Part shown: positions 1 to 8,603 of the stretch, in pieces
Layout: every line of letters starts with the position of its first letter
How positions within the stretch are numbered: position 1 is the stretch's first letter
Assembly (NCBI RefSeq): GCF_008973665.1
Contig: NZ_WACP01000003.1
Coordinates: 186,001-250,000, forward strand
Length of the DNA: 64,000 nt
Origin: Paenibacillus tengchongensis
GTDB lineage: Bacteria; Bacillota; Bacilli; Paenibacillales; Paenibacillaceae
Direction: 5' to 3'
Position numbers and translations under genes: made by a program
The notes under the pieces: generated by a model
Databases searched by the model: none
What the model saw: the letters and a program-made list of their open reading frames with translations, nothing else
Told to the model about the DNA's origin: nothing

Positions 1-159
1 GGAGGAGCCGGACGGCACAGCGAGTCCCGCGAGACCAATCGCGGCAGCGGGGGACACAGCAGCGGCGGAGACGCAGGCCGCAACAATTCCGGCGGCAGCT
101 CAAATTCCGGCGGCGGCGGCAATGCCAGCAGCGGCGGCGGAGTGGGCCGGCACCGGTAA
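1..159 (+). CDS. C-terminal end of a Gly/Ser/Asn-rich protein (partial)
   Basis: The frame is open from the first base to the TAA at 157-159. The 52 visible residues are low complexity: runs of Gly, Ser and Asn with scattered Arg and His, ending VGRHR. Such flexible tails occur at the C-terminus of surface proteins and of class A penicillin-binding proteins in Paenibacillus, but nothing here identifies the protein. The 5' part lies outside the window. A terminator hairpin follows about 30 bases downstream, which supports this as the true 3' end of a transcription unit. Confidence 0.6.
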   Translation, partial: GGAGRHSESRETNRGSGGHSSGGDAGRNNSGGSSNSGGGGNASSGGGVGRHR

Positions 160-186
160 TCCGGGAGCAGCCCTACAATTGAACAA

Positions 187-228
187 GGCAACGGTTCTTC
201 CGGAATTCGGGAGAACTGTTGCCTTTTT
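187..228 (+). terminator. Rho-independent terminator
   Basis: GGCAAC and GTTCT on the left arm pair with AGAAC and GTTGCC on the right arm, and a run of five T follows. It ends the partial gene at 1-159 and lies 24 bases beyond the stop of the converging gene at 252. Confidence 0.85.
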
Positions 229-251
229 AAATGCACGGTAACCTCAGCGGG

Positions 252-1064
252 TTACATTGGCAAACCTGTGAAACAGAAACGGATGATGTCCACAATCCCG
301 TGCCCCAGCATCGCGGAGGTGATGTCCCGTTTGCGCTGTAATATAGCGAAGGGCAGGCCGAACAGTAAGGACAGCAAAAGTGTGGCCACAATGCCCAATA
401 TAATCCCCCCGTCAATAAAGCTGTCCGGCGTGTGAATCAGCGCATGCGGAACAATCATCATAAACCAGGCGGTGAACCTTTGGGCCCTTGTTTCAATTCT
501 GCCGTTCAGCATCGTCAGGCACAAGGCATAGAACACCGTACGCAAAGCAACTTCTTCAAAAATAGCGGGACTCAGCGCCACTCTGAAATACTGCAGCTTC
601 ATGCTGAATTCACCAATCTCATTGCTCATCAGCATCAGATTAAAGATTCCGAGCAGAAGCCCGGCCGCCACGCCGATCAGCAGACTTACAGCGACTGTCC
701 GGCTATTCTTGGTGTTCAGAAAGACAAGCTTGCCCGCGCTGTATTTGTTAAAGGTGCTGAGCGCAGCCATGGATGCGAACAGTGTAATGATACTGTTTTC
801 TATCATAGAGAAAAGAGAAAGATTGATGTAGGTTAATGCGACGGCAGCGGCCAGCAGAACAGAGAGCAGAATCTGCCGCTTGGACGGCAGTTTATTTTTG
901 ACCAGAAGCACTATGCTGATCAGCAGAGAGCACAAACTCAGCAGCAACCATGCTCTTCCTGTCGGCCCGGGGTTGTCCCCGGTAAGCGTGAAATTTAAAA
1001 TAAACAGCAGCAGAAATGCGGTAAACATGAACCAGACTTTGGCAAGGCCCGACTTAGGTGTCAA
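252..1064 (-). CDS. CPBP family intramembrane glutamic endopeptidase
   Basis: This is a 270-residue polytopic membrane protein of the CPBP (CAAX/Abi) protease family. The three family motifs are visible: EEVALR (Glu170, Glu171, Arg175), the second-motif PHALIH (His207) in a following helix, and GHGIVD (His255) near the C-terminus. These line the intramembrane active site in known members. Several hydrophobic segments precede motif 1. Translation starts at TTG 1064, eight bases after an AAGGAG. It is transcribed alone and divergently from the glycosidase at 1297. The substrate cannot be told from the sequence; relatives act in prenyl-protein processing or bacteriocin self-immunity. Confidence 0.85.
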   Translation of the reverse strand: MTPKSGLAKVWFMFTAFLLLFILNFTLTGDNPGPTGRAWLLLSLCSLLISIVLLVKNKLPSKRQILLSVLLAAAVALTYINLSLFSMIENSIITLFASMAALSTFNKYSAGKLVFLNTKNSRTVAVSLLIGVAAGLLLGIFNLMLMSNEIGEFSMKLQYFRVALSPAIFEEVALRTVFYALCLTMLNGRIETRAQRFTAWFMMIVPHALIHTPDSFIDGGIILGIVATLLLSLLFGLPFAILQRKRDITSAMLGHGIVDIIRFCFTGLPM

Positions 1065-1296
1065 CTTTTGTTCTCCTTCCGGATAGAAGCTATATTTGAT
1101 TACGAATTTGTTAAGTCTATCACGGCCTCTTACCCCACGAAATTAATAAACTCACTCCCTTATACTCTATCCTATGTTCCATGAAATGGATGAACTGTTG
1201 AAGATTCTGAAACTTTTACTAACGCGGGATCGTCTATCATGGGGTGATGCCAAGAAATTTGAAATAACAGGAAATCCGGCAAGGAGGACAACCCAC

Positions 1297-2463
1297 TTGA
1301 GTACTTCATCATTACCAGAGCGTTCCAAGGTTCACCGGAATAAGAAGAAAGCCCAGGGCAAGAGCATCCGCAAGCGCAAAAAGAAAAATAGGCTGCGGCT
1401 GCTCGTCAAGCTGATGCTGTACACGTTGTTAGTGATGCTGGCGGGAGCCGGGTGGCTGTATCTGCTTCCTGCGGGGCAAAGCACCCGTTATCTGCTGGCG
1501 GACACCCTGATTACTACCCAGCACCGCCACTGGGCGAAATATGTCATCGGCGAGACGGAACTGCAGCGCCGGGTTGCCGCCTACAATGAACAGTTCCTGC
1601 AGATGGGCGATGAACGGGACACGCATACGATTGCAACTCCGCCGCCCGCTCCTGCAACGGATTCCTCTACAGCTTCGGCCCCCGAAGCGAAACCGCTGGT
1701 AGAAATCGAGAAAATTACAGGCTCCGGCTATGCAGGCTATATGATGACCGTGCATGATCCGACCAAGGTCCGGCTGGGCATAACGGGGACGGCCGGCTCC
1801 GGGGAGAAGGTGTCCCATATGGTGGAGCGGACCGGAGCCATCGCCGGCGTTAACGGCGGAGGCTTCGCCGACCCCAACTGGAAGGGGAACGGCTTTAAGC
1901 CGATCGGGCTGGTAATCTCGCGGGGCAAGCTATTTTATAACGGGCTGGGCGGCAAAACCTCTACACAAATTGTCGGTCTGGACAAGCAGGGCAAGATGAT
2001 CGCCGGCAACTATTCGCTGGAGGAGCTCCGGGATCTGGGCGTTCAGGAGGCGGTGACGTTCCAGCCGCGGATTATCGTTAACGGCAGAGGGCTGTTTAAG
2101 AGCGACAAGGACGGCTGGGGTCTGGCCCCGCGTACGGCTATGGGACAGCGGGCCGACGGTGCTCTGCTGTTCGTGGTCATCGACGGCAGGCAGCCCGGAT
2201 ACAGTGTGGGTGCCACGTTGTATGATGTGCAGCAGGTTATGCTGGAGCACGGCGCGGTCATCGCCGCCAATCTGGACGGCGGCTCGTCCACGGTGCTGGT
2301 CAAGGATAACGCCATTGTGAACAAGCCGTCCTCACAGTACGGCGAACGTTATTTGCCGACGGCCTTTCTTGTCTTTGAGCATCCCGAACAGGCGGATATC
2401 GCCAACATATGGGAAGGTCTCGACCCGTCGCAAATTGACGCCGGCAAGAAGCGGTCGCAATAA
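1297..2463 (+). CDS. Membrane-anchored phosphodiester glycosidase (NAGPA domain)
   Basis: The 388-residue product starts with a very basic stretch (about residues 11-35, many Lys/Arg) followed by one membrane helix at about 36-57, so the rest lies outside the cell. The C-terminal half has the NAGPA/DUF2233 fold signatures GVNGGGFADPNWKG and LDGGSSTVLV. This domain cleaves GlcNAc-phosphodiester bonds in the eukaryotic uncovering enzyme and is linked to exopolysaccharide or wall-polymer turnover in bacteria. I chose TTG 1297 because a perfect AAGGAGG lies at 1281-1287; an in-frame ATG at 1174 has no ribosome site. The function in this organism is inferred. Confidence 0.85.
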   Translation: MSTSSLPERSKVHRNKKKAQGKSIRKRKKKNRLRLLVKLMLYTLLVMLAGAGWLYLLPAGQSTRYLLADTLITTQHRHWAKYVIGETELQRRVAAYNEQFLQMGDERDTHTIATPPPAPATDSSTASAPEAKPLVEIEKITGSGYAGYMMTVHDPTKVRLGITGTAGSGEKVSHMVERTGAIAGVNGGGFADPNWKGNGFKPIGLVISRGKLFYNGLGGKTSTQIVGLDKQGKMIAGNYSLEELRDLGVQEAVTFQPRIIVNGRGLFKSDKDGWGLAPRTAMGQRADGALLFVVIDGRQPGYSVGATLYDVQQVMLEHGAVIAANLDGGSSTVLVKDNAIVNKPSSQYGERYLPTAFLVFEHPEQADIANIWEGLDPSQIDAGKKRSQ

Positions 2464-2569
2464 TTCAATCTATCTCCGCCCGTCAAGTCTGGATGGGGGC
2501 CAAGGATTATGCTACGATAGCTAACGTATACGGCAGACAAGCATCTGGCAGAGAAAAGGAGGGACGGGT

Positions 2570-3502
2570 TTGACCTTACAGCAGCTCCGTTATGCGATTG
2601 AAATTGCGAACAGCGGCTCCATGAACGAAGCGGCCAAACGGCTTTTCGTGTCACAGCCGAGTCTCTCCAATGCGATTAAAGAGCTGGAGAACGAGCTGGG
2701 GATTACCATATTCGAGCGGACGAACCGGGGAATCAGCATCTCGGCGGAAGGCATGGAGTTCCTGGGTTATGCGCGGCAAATTATTGAACAGGCCGATTTC
2801 ATGGAACACCGGTATACCGGGAAGAAGCGCAGCGCGATCTATTTCTCCGTATCTTCCCAGCATTATGCGTTCGCGGTGGATGCCTTCGTCCAGCTGATGA
2901 ACGGAAGCGGGATAGCGGAGTACCGCTTCGCCTTCCGCGAAACCCAGACCTATGAGGTAATTGAGGATGTGCGGACACTGCGCAGCGATCTTGGGATTCT
3001 CTATATCAGTGAGAGCAATTATAAAGTGATGAACAAGCTGTTCAGCGACGGCAATCTCAAGTTCACGCCGCTGTTCAACACGAATCCGCATGTCTATGTG
3101 CGCAGCGGGCATCCGCTATCCGGCAAGGAACAGATCATCGAGGAGGATATCACCCCGTTTCCGTACATCACCTTTGAACAGGGAGACAATAACTCCCTGC
3201 ATTTCTCGGAGGAAATGCTCAGCTTTACGCAGATCGGGAAGAATATCCAGGTGACGGACCGGGCCACGCTGACCAACCTGCTGCTCGGCAGCGATGCTTA
3301 CACCGTAGGAACCGGCATTCTCGCTTCGGCCCTGAACGGAGGCGGACTCGTGACGATCCCCTATGACAGCGGAGAGATCTTCACCGTAGGCTGGATTGCC
3401 CATAAAGACCGCAAGCCGAGCGATATTATGGCCGGATACATAGAAATACTGAATGATCTGGTAACCGGCAGCAGCTTTAGTCTCAATCAATTCTTACTAT
3501 AA
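2570..3502 (+). CDS. LysR family transcriptional regulator
   Basis: The 310-residue protein has an N-terminal winged HTH (about residues 3-60, with SGSMNEAAKRLFVSQPSLS and ERTNRG) and a C-terminal substrate-binding-like effector domain from about residue 90. It starts at TTG 2570 behind AAAAGGAGGG. The following gene, a MetE-C-terminal-like methyltransferase, begins 18 bases after the stop, so the two form an operon. This arrangement suggests the regulator responds to a sulfur-amino-acid or one-carbon metabolite, but the effector is unknown. No SAM or T-box riboswitch was seen upstream. Confidence 0.9.
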   Translation: MTLQQLRYAIEIANSGSMNEAAKRLFVSQPSLSNAIKELENELGITIFERTNRGISISAEGMEFLGYARQIIEQADFMEHRYTGKKRSAIYFSVSSQHYAFAVDAFVQLMNGSGIAEYRFAFRETQTYEVIEDVRTLRSDLGILYISESNYKVMNKLFSDGNLKFTPLFNTNPHVYVRSGHPLSGKEQIIEEDITPFPYITFEQGDNNSLHFSEEMLSFTQIGKNIQVTDRATLTNLLLGSDAYTVGTGILASALNGGGLVTIPYDSGEIFTVGWIAHKDRKPSDIMAGYIEILNDLVTGSSFSLNQFLL

Positions 3503-3520
3503 ATGCAGCAGGAGGGAAGT

Positions 3521-4636
3521 ATGAGTAGTCCAGTGATCGGAACCAAACGCAGAACGCCGCCGTTCCGGTATGACATCGTCGGCAGCTTTCTGCGCAGTGA
3601 GGCGCTGAAGGAGGCACGTACCCGGTTTGAAGCGGGGGAGCTTTCGCCGGCGGAGCTTACCGCCATTGAGGATGCCGAGATTGCGGAGCTGGTCCGGCAG
3701 GAGAAGGCGCTTGGCCTGCAGGCAGTGACGGACGGCGAATTCCGCCGTTCCTGGTGGCATCTTGATTTCTTCTGGGGGATTGAGGGAACAGAGAAGATCA
3801 CGCTGAACGCTCCGGGCAGCGCCAAAGACGGCGCCCAGCGGGCGGAGAGCTTCCGGATCGTCTCCAAGATCGGCTTCGGCGGACATCCGATGCTTGAACA
3901 CTTCCGCAAGCTGCAGGAGTTGGCCGGGGATACGCCGGCCAAGATGACCGTTCCTTCGCCGGCGCTGTTTCATTTTGTCCAGGATCATAACGGCAATGAT
4001 GTGTATCCCGACCAGGAAAGCTTATTCCGCGATATTACCGCCGTATACCGGCAAGCCATACAAGCCTTCTATGATGCGGGGTGCCGTTATCTGCAGCTTG
4101 ATGACACCACCTGGGGCACGCTGTGCAGCGGCCGGCACCGCGCCTATCTGCGCAGCCGCGGCACCGACCCGGATCAGCTGGCCAGCGATTATGTCAGGCT
4201 GATCAACGAAAGCATTGCCGGACGTCCGGATGATATGACTATTGCGCTGCATGTATGCCGCGGCAACTACCGCTCGACCTGGTTCGCCGCCGGCGGCTAT
4301 GAACCGGTTGCCGAGACGTTGTTCGCCCGTGCAGAGGTCGATGCATTCTTCCTGGAATACGACAATGAGCGTTCGGGCGATTTTGCGCCGCTGCGGTATG
4401 TACAGGACCAGTTCGTCGTCCTCGGTCTCGTCACCACCAAGCACGGGGGACTGGAGAGCAAGGAGCTCCTTAAGGCGCGTATCGCCGAGGCTGCGGAGAT
4501 AGTCCCGATCGACCAGCTCTGCTTGAGCCCGCAATGCGGCTTCGCCTCTACGGAAGAGGGCAACATGCTGACGGAAGAAGAGCAGTGGGACAAGCTGCGG
4601 CTGATTATCGAGACGGCCAATGAAATATGGATGTAA
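3521..4636 (+). CDS. MetE C-terminal-like cobalamin-independent methyltransferase (YxjG/YxjH type)
   Basis: The 371-residue protein matches the short YxjG/YxjH branch of methionine synthase II, which holds only the C-terminal catalytic barrel of MetE. Visible features are the N-terminal YDIVGSFLRS, DGEFRRSWWHLDFFWG, the Cys-bearing HVCRGNYRST, and LSPQCGFAS near the end; the His and two Cys are the expected zinc ligands. Members are thought to methylate homocysteine or salvage methyl groups from small donors. ATG 3521 is preferred over ATG 3503 because GGAGG sits at 3511-3515. It follows a LysR gene in the same operon and ends at a hairpin terminator. Confidence 0.85.
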   Translation: MSSPVIGTKRRTPPFRYDIVGSFLRSEALKEARTRFEAGELSPAELTAIEDAEIAELVRQEKALGLQAVTDGEFRRSWWHLDFFWGIEGTEKITLNAPGSAKDGAQRAESFRIVSKIGFGGHPMLEHFRKLQELAGDTPAKMTVPSPALFHFVQDHNGNDVYPDQESLFRDITAVYRQAIQAFYDAGCRYLQLDDTTWGTLCSGRHRAYLRSRGTDPDQLASDYVRLINESIAGRPDDMTIALHVCRGNYRSTWFAAGGYEPVAETLFARAEVDAFFLEYDNERSGDFAPLRYVQDQFVVLGLVTTKHGGLESKELLKARIAEAAEIVPIDQLCLSPQCGFASTEEGNMLTEEEQWDKLRLIIETANEIWM

Positions 4637-4642
4637 GCGGAG

Positions 4643-4668
4643 GCCGCCCGGCAGGGCGGCTATTCTTT
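4643..4668 (+). terminator. Rho-independent terminator
   Basis: GCCGCCC (4643-4649) and GGGCGGC (4654-4660) form a seven-pair GC stem with a four-base loop, followed by the T-rich TATTCTTTA. It closes the LysR/methyltransferase operon. Confidence 0.75.
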
Positions 4669-4735
4669 ATTAGGCTGACAGCTAACGGACTCCCTGGACC
4701 TTATTTCACATTACTATGGGGTTTCCGCTGCGTAT

Positions 4736-4984
4736 TCATGAGGAAGAATCTCTCTTCCTCATAAAGGATTCCATCTCATACATCCGCTCCGCCATATATT
4801 CGAGGTTCTCCAGCACCCTTGAGAGGAACAGGAAGAACAGGCCTGACATAGCTCCCCCCACCCAGTATGCAAGCAGCAGGCTCCAGGCGAAACCGCTGAC
4901 GCCATAATGGTTCCCGGCAACGATTCCCGCTATGAACGCTATGCCGAACAGCAGATAGGCAAATCCGTTGAGTGCTTTGACCAT
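4736..4984 (-). CDS. Small two-helix membrane protein, unknown function
   Basis: The product is 82 residues with two hydrophobic segments (about residues 6-24 and 31-52, the second containing WSLLLAYWVGGAMSGLFF), then a charged, probably helical tail rich in Glu, Arg and Met. I place the start at ATG 4984 because GGAGGTG (4991-4997 on this strand) lies just upstream; a start five codons earlier has no ribosome site. I do not recognise the family. It stands alone between the terminator at 4643 and the divergent T-box leader. Confidence 0.7.
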   Translation of the reverse strand: MVKALNGFAYLLFGIAFIAGIVAGNHYGVSGFAWSLLLAYWVGGAMSGLFFLFLSRVLENLEYMAERMYEMESFMRKRDSSS

Positions 4985-5101
4985 GCGTCTCACCTCCATA
5001 ATTCTAGTTTACCCGCTTGTGCCCGGTCCAGAACTCTTAGGGATATTGTCCGCAGAATTAAAATACACTGCGGATTCTGCAGATAGCCCGGCATTTTGCA
5101 G

Positions 5102-5131
5102 TTGACAATTCCCGCCGGAACGGTTTACAAT
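5102..5131 (+). promoter_or_regulatory. Sigma-A-type promoter of the lysine T-box leader
   Basis: TTGACA at 5102-5107 and TACAAT at 5126-5131 with an 18-base spacer. It stands directly upstream of the T-box leader and is the obvious start of the lysyl-tRNA synthetase transcript. Confidence 0.75.
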
Positions 5132-5134
5132 TCA

Positions 5135-5474
5135 TTGCAAGTCACAAGCAAGAGATGACAACCGCATGAACCACAAGCGAAGACGAGAAGAGTAGTTAAG
5201 CGGCGTTGTTCCCAGAGAGCTCTAACCTTGGTGAAATAGAGCAGCAATGTGCTTAATGAATAAAGTCTCCGAGCTTCATACGGAATCGGGTAACGCAAGC
5301 TGCCCGAGGATGCTATGACGGGCTCTCCCGTTACAGAGATAGGGTATAAGCGTAGTGGCCGTACCCGAAGAGGTGCTTTCATGGCGACATGGGCACGAAC
5401 AGGGGTGGTACCACGGTGCTTACATAAGCTTCCGTCCTCAAGATGACAATCTTGGGGGCGGGGGCTTTTTTGCT
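5135..5474 (+). promoter_or_regulatory. T-box riboswitch (tRNA-Lys responsive) with terminator
   Basis: This leader senses uncharged tRNA. The T-box core GGGTGGTACCACGG is at 5403-5416. The Stem I distal motif TGGTGAAA appears near 5229, and the likely specifier is AAA at 5262-5264 (context GAAT-AAA-G), which is a lysine codon. The TGGT within the T-box would pair with the tRNA acceptor end of a tRNA with discriminator A, as expected for tRNA-Lys. A strong terminator stem (5433-5460, CAAGAT paired with ATCTTG) is followed by six T at 5466-5471. The downstream gene is lysyl-tRNA synthetase, which agrees with the specifier. The specifier position is my reading of the alignment, not a computed fold. 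Confidence 0.93.
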
Positions 5475-5515
5475 GTTATCTTGGCTTCAATCTACTCGAA
5501 ACAGAGGTGTACTTT

Positions 5516-7069
5516 ATGCATTGGTCCGAAAAAATAGCCGCCAGCCTGACCGCCGCCCATCCGCAGCGTGACACGTTTGTCTGCGCCTCGGGCATCAGCC
5601 CCTCCGGGCATGTCCATATCGGGAATTTCCGCGAGGTGGCGACCACCTGGTTCGTGGCGCAGTCGCTGCAGAAGCTCGGCAAGAAAGTCCGGTTTATCTT
5701 CTCCTGGGATGATTATGACCGGTTCCGCAAGGTTCCGTCTGGCCTTGATCCCGCGTTTGCTCAATATATAGGGCTGCCTTATACTGAGGTGCCTTGTCCT
5801 TACGGCTGCCATGCTTCATACGCAGAACATTATGAACGGGAGTTCGAAGATGTTCTAGCCGTATTCGGTATCACACCGGAGTTCATTTACCAGAGAAGGG
5901 AGTACCGCAGCGGAAGATACGCCGCAGGAATTCTGCGCGCACTGGCTGTGCGGCGGGAGATTTATGATATTCTGATGGATTACAAGACAGGAGAACGCAG
6001 CGATGAAGAGCGGGAAGCCTATTATCCGGTGCATGTCTATTGCGAGCGCTGCGGCAAGGACACGACGACGGTGCACGCGTATGACGATGAATCGCAGAAT
6101 CTGGTGTACAGCTGCACTTGCGGCTGCTACAACACACTGCATGTGCCGCAGGCGGGCAACATCAAGCTCCAGTGGAAAGTCGACTGGCCGATGCGCTGGG
6201 GTGCGGAGGACGTGGTGTTCGAGCCCGGGGGCCGCGACCATTCCACGGCCAATGGCAGCTACTGTGTCGCTTCGGTGATTGCTGAACGGATATTTGGACG
6301 TACCCCGCCCATGTATGAGCCCTATGATTTTATCAGCATCAAAGGCAGCTACGCCAAAATGTCCAGCTCCTCGGGCCACAACTACACACCGGACGATCTG
6401 CTGCAGATCTACGCCCCCGGCAATATTTTGTTCCTGTTTGCCAAATACCAGCCAAGTGCGGCATTCAGTATAGGACTGGACGATGATGTCCTGCGCAACT
6501 ACATGGAATATGAACGCTGCGTGGAGGCATACCACGGAGGTTCGCTGCAGGATAGCCTGCGGACTGCCGTGGAGCTGTCGATGACAGCCCGTGACGGCGG
6601 GCAGGCGCCGAGCTTCAATCAGACCGCAGCTTTGCTGCCGTTGGTGAACTTCGACCTGAAGCTGACCCGAGAGCTGCTGGAGCGGAGCGGGGAGCACTAC
6701 AGTGATGCGGCCTTTCAGGCAGTGGTACGCCGGGCCGGCCATTGGCTGCAGAACTGGGTGCCGCATAAGCTGGTCGCCGTGAACGGTCAGCCGGACAGGG
6801 AGCGCTATGCGCAGTTGACGGCTGAAGTGCAGGGCTGGGTGCAGGCCTTCTGCAGGCTGCTGAGAGCTGAACCGCTGCCCGAAGCGGAGCTGATGGCCGC
6901 CGTCTACGATATTTGCCGGGTAGCGGATCCTAAAATTTCGAAGCAAAATCACAAGCAGTTCTTCTCCACGCTCTACCAGCTGGTCCTGGGACAGCCGGAG
7001 GGGCCGCGCATTCCGCTGCTGGTTCAGGCGGTAGGGACCAGACGGCTGTTGGCACTGCTCGATTTGTGA
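5516..7069 (+). CDS. lysS: Class I lysyl-tRNA synthetase (LysRS1)
   Basis: The 517-residue enzyme charges tRNA-Lys but belongs to the class I (archaeal-type) fold, not the usual bacterial class II LysRS. The class I signatures are clear: HIGN at residues 34-37 after SGISPSGHV, and the KMSKS-like KMSSSSG near residue 281. A Cys-rich zinc-type module (YCERCGKDTT then CTCGC) sits around residues 178-205. ATG 5516 is preceded by AGAGGTG; a GTG three codons earlier overlaps that site. It is the only gene behind the T-box leader. Class I LysRS in Bacillota is known from the B. cereus group, where it can coexist with a class II enzyme; whether this genome has the latter is not visible. Confidence 0.95.
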   Translation: MHWSEKIAASLTAAHPQRDTFVCASGISPSGHVHIGNFREVATTWFVAQSLQKLGKKVRFIFSWDDYDRFRKVPSGLDPAFAQYIGLPYTEVPCPYGCHASYAEHYEREFEDVLAVFGITPEFIYQRREYRSGRYAAGILRALAVRREIYDILMDYKTGERSDEEREAYYPVHVYCERCGKDTTTVHAYDDESQNLVYSCTCGCYNTLHVPQAGNIKLQWKVDWPMRWGAEDVVFEPGGRDHSTANGSYCVASVIAERIFGRTPPMYEPYDFISIKGSYAKMSSSSGHNYTPDDLLQIYAPGNILFLFAKYQPSAAFSIGLDDDVLRNYMEYERCVEAYHGGSLQDSLRTAVELSMTARDGGQAPSFNQTAALLPLVNFDLKLTRELLERSGEHYSDAAFQAVVRRAGHWLQNWVPHKLVAVNGQPDRERYAQLTAEVQGWVQAFCRLLRAEPLPEAELMAAVYDICRVADPKISKQNHKQFFSTLYQLVLGQPEGPRIPLLVQAVGTRRLLALLDL

Positions 7070-7160
7070 ACGGAGTGTGCCGCCCTTTACGGGAGTTGTC
7101 CCGCAGGGGTATAATATAACAGATTGTTTATAAATCAAGTTGGAAAGCGAGCGCGAAACT

Positions 7161-7880
7161 ATGGGTCGTAAATGGAATAATATTAAAGAAAAGAAGGCAT
7201 CCAAGGACGCTAATACAAGTAAGGTATACGCCAAATTCGGCGTGGAAATTTATGTGGCCGCCAAGAAGGGTGAGCCTGATCCCGAATCCAACCGTGCGCT
7301 GAAGGTGGTGCTGGAACGCGCCAAGACCTACAACGTGCCGAAGGCGATCATTGACCGTGCACTGGAGAAGGCGAAGGGCGCCGGGGATGAGAATTATGTG
7401 GAGCTGCGCTATGAAGGCTTCGGGCCAAGCGGCTCGATGGTTGTCGTTGATGCTTTGACGAACAACGTGAACCGCACCGCACCGCTTGTCCGCTCCGCCT
7501 TCAGCAAGAACGGCGGCAATATGGGCGTCAGCGGCTCGGTAACGTATATGTTCGATCCGACCGCCGTTATCGGTCTGGAAGGCAAGAGCGCCGATGAGGT
7601 AATGGAGCTGCTGATTGAAGCCGATATCGACGTGCGCGACGTGCTGGAAGAAGAAGAAGCGGTAATCGTCTACGCTGAGCCGGATCAGTTCCATGCGGTG
7701 CAGGAAGTACTGCGCGGCGCCGGAGTCACCGACTTTACGGTGGCCGAGCTGACGCTGCTTCCGCAGAACTATGTCAGCCTGGACGGCGATGCGGCTGTAC
7801 AGTTCGAGAAGCTGATTGACGCGCTGGAAGACCTGGACGACGTGCAGCAGGTGTATCACAACGTGGATTCGGAAGAGTAG
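7161..7880 (+). CDS. YebC/TACO1 family protein
   Basis: The 239-residue product begins [20 protein letters not shown], typical of the YebC/PmpR family, and the length fits. The family was first described as DNA-binding regulators; members such as YebC are now tied to translation of proline-rich stretches. The N-terminal helical domain and the two later alpha/beta domains appear complete ([33 protein letters not shown]). I take ATG 7161; the in-frame TTG at 7140 would add seven residues not expected in the family. The ribosome site is weak. A terminator follows. It is separate from the synthetase upstream by 91 bases. Confidence 0.9.
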   Translation: MGRKWNNIKEKKASKDANTSKVYAKFGVEIYVAAKKGEPDPESNRALKVVLERAKTYNVPKAIIDRALEKAKGAGDENYVELRYEGFGPSGSMVVVDALTNNVNRTAPLVRSAFSKNGGNMGVSGSVTYMFDPTAVIGLEGKSADEVMELLIEADIDVRDVLEEEEAVIVYAEPDQFHAVQEVLRGAGVTDFTVAELTLLPQNYVSLDGDAAVQFEKLIDALEDLDDVQQVYHNVDSEE

Positions 7881-7936
7881 GATTCACCGGATACAGAAAG
7901 ACAGAATACAAACGGAATACAAGATGATAATCTCAC

Positions 7937-7970
7937 GAGAACCCGCGCCCGCCGTGGGTTCTCTTTTTTT
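7937..7970 (+). terminator. Rho-independent terminator
   Basis: GAGAACCC (7937-7944) pairs with GGGTTCTC (7956-7963), followed by T7. It ends the yebC-like gene. Confidence 0.9.
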
Positions 7971-8100
7971 AGAAACCCACCGGATTATGTTTTTAAGCAA
8001 CTTGCGGGTGAGGTGTTTTTGAATGAAATGTATAATCTCCTTCGTGTGCCGGCACAATAAACCGAAGAAATCCGTCATTGCGACAAGGAGGAAATATAGA

Positions 8101-8280
8101 GTGGACCACAATATGAATCCTGACAAGAATCTTGTCAATACAGTAGAAGAGCTTGCCCACACCCCGGTCAACAGCCAGGAAGCACAGCAGATGGAGCAAA
8201 AGAAGCTCGATGTGCGCAAAGAAGCGCTAAGCGACGACAAAACCACCTATAAGAAAACCGAAGAGAACCGCTATAAGTAA
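8101..8280 (+). CDS. Small hydrophilic protein, unknown function
   Basis: A 59-residue, highly charged protein without membrane segments or cysteines, ending KKTEENRYK. Residues Gln, Glu, Lys and Asp dominate, suggesting a helical or disordered cytoplasmic protein. Start GTG 8101 follows AAGGAGG at 8085-8091 with nine bases of spacing, which is ideal; an in-frame ATG at 8023 lacks a ribosome site. A clean terminator lies 33 bases beyond the stop, so this is a monocistronic unit. I do not recognise the family. Confidence 0.75.
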   Translation: MDHNMNPDKNLVNTVEELAHTPVNSQEAQQMEQKKLDVRKEALSDDKTTYKKTEENRYK

Positions 8281-8312
8281 ACGGTCCTTACCCGGTTGCT
8301 GTAACACAACCA

Positions 8313-8335
8313 AACGGCGGAAATCCGCCGTTTTT
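8313..8335 (+). terminator. Rho-independent terminator
   Basis: AACGGCGG (8313-8320) and CCGCCGTT (8325-8332) form a perfect eight-pair stem with a four-base loop, followed by T-rich sequence. It ends the small gene at 8101. Confidence 0.9.
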
Positions 8336-8380
8336 CGCATGCTGTCCTTTGCCTGTGCCCCAAAACTCGTTAATCCCCGG

Positions 8381-8593
8381 CTATTCTCCGTCGCTGCGGT
8401 ATTCCAGCAAATCTCCGGGCTGGCAATCCAGCGCCTTGCAAATCGCCTCCAGCGTGGATAGCCGCACCGCTTTGGCTTTGCCGTTCTTGAGAATGGACAG
8501 GTTCGCCATTGTAATTCCCACCCGCTCCGAAAGCTCGGTGACACTCATCTTCCGCTTCGCCAGCATGACATCAATATTAACAATAATCGCCAT
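8381..8593 (-). CDS. yozG: YozG-like XRE family transcriptional regulator
   Basis: A roughly 70-residue protein that is little more than one Cro/CI-type helix-turn-helix (LSERVGITMANLSILKNGKA and STLEAICKALDCQPGDLLEY). The start MAIIVNIDVMLAKRKM closely matches B. subtilis YozG. The GAGGTGAG ribosome site lies immediately upstream of two adjacent ATG codons (8596 and 8593); the second gives the family start. It lies 10 bases after the DUF2975 membrane protein gene, the same pairing as yoaS-yozG in B. subtilis, so the small regulator probably controls its own operon. Confidence 0.88.
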   Translation of the reverse strand: MAIIVNIDVMLAKRKMSVTELSERVGITMANLSILKNGKAKAVRLSTLEAICKALDCQPGDLLEYRSDGE

Positions 8594-8603
8594 CATTCTC
8601 ACC

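Noticed and set aside
5855..7234. 459-codon open frame on the minus strand
   Set aside because: It is opposite lysS and yebC, has no protein-like composition or ribosome site, and results from GC-rich codon bias.
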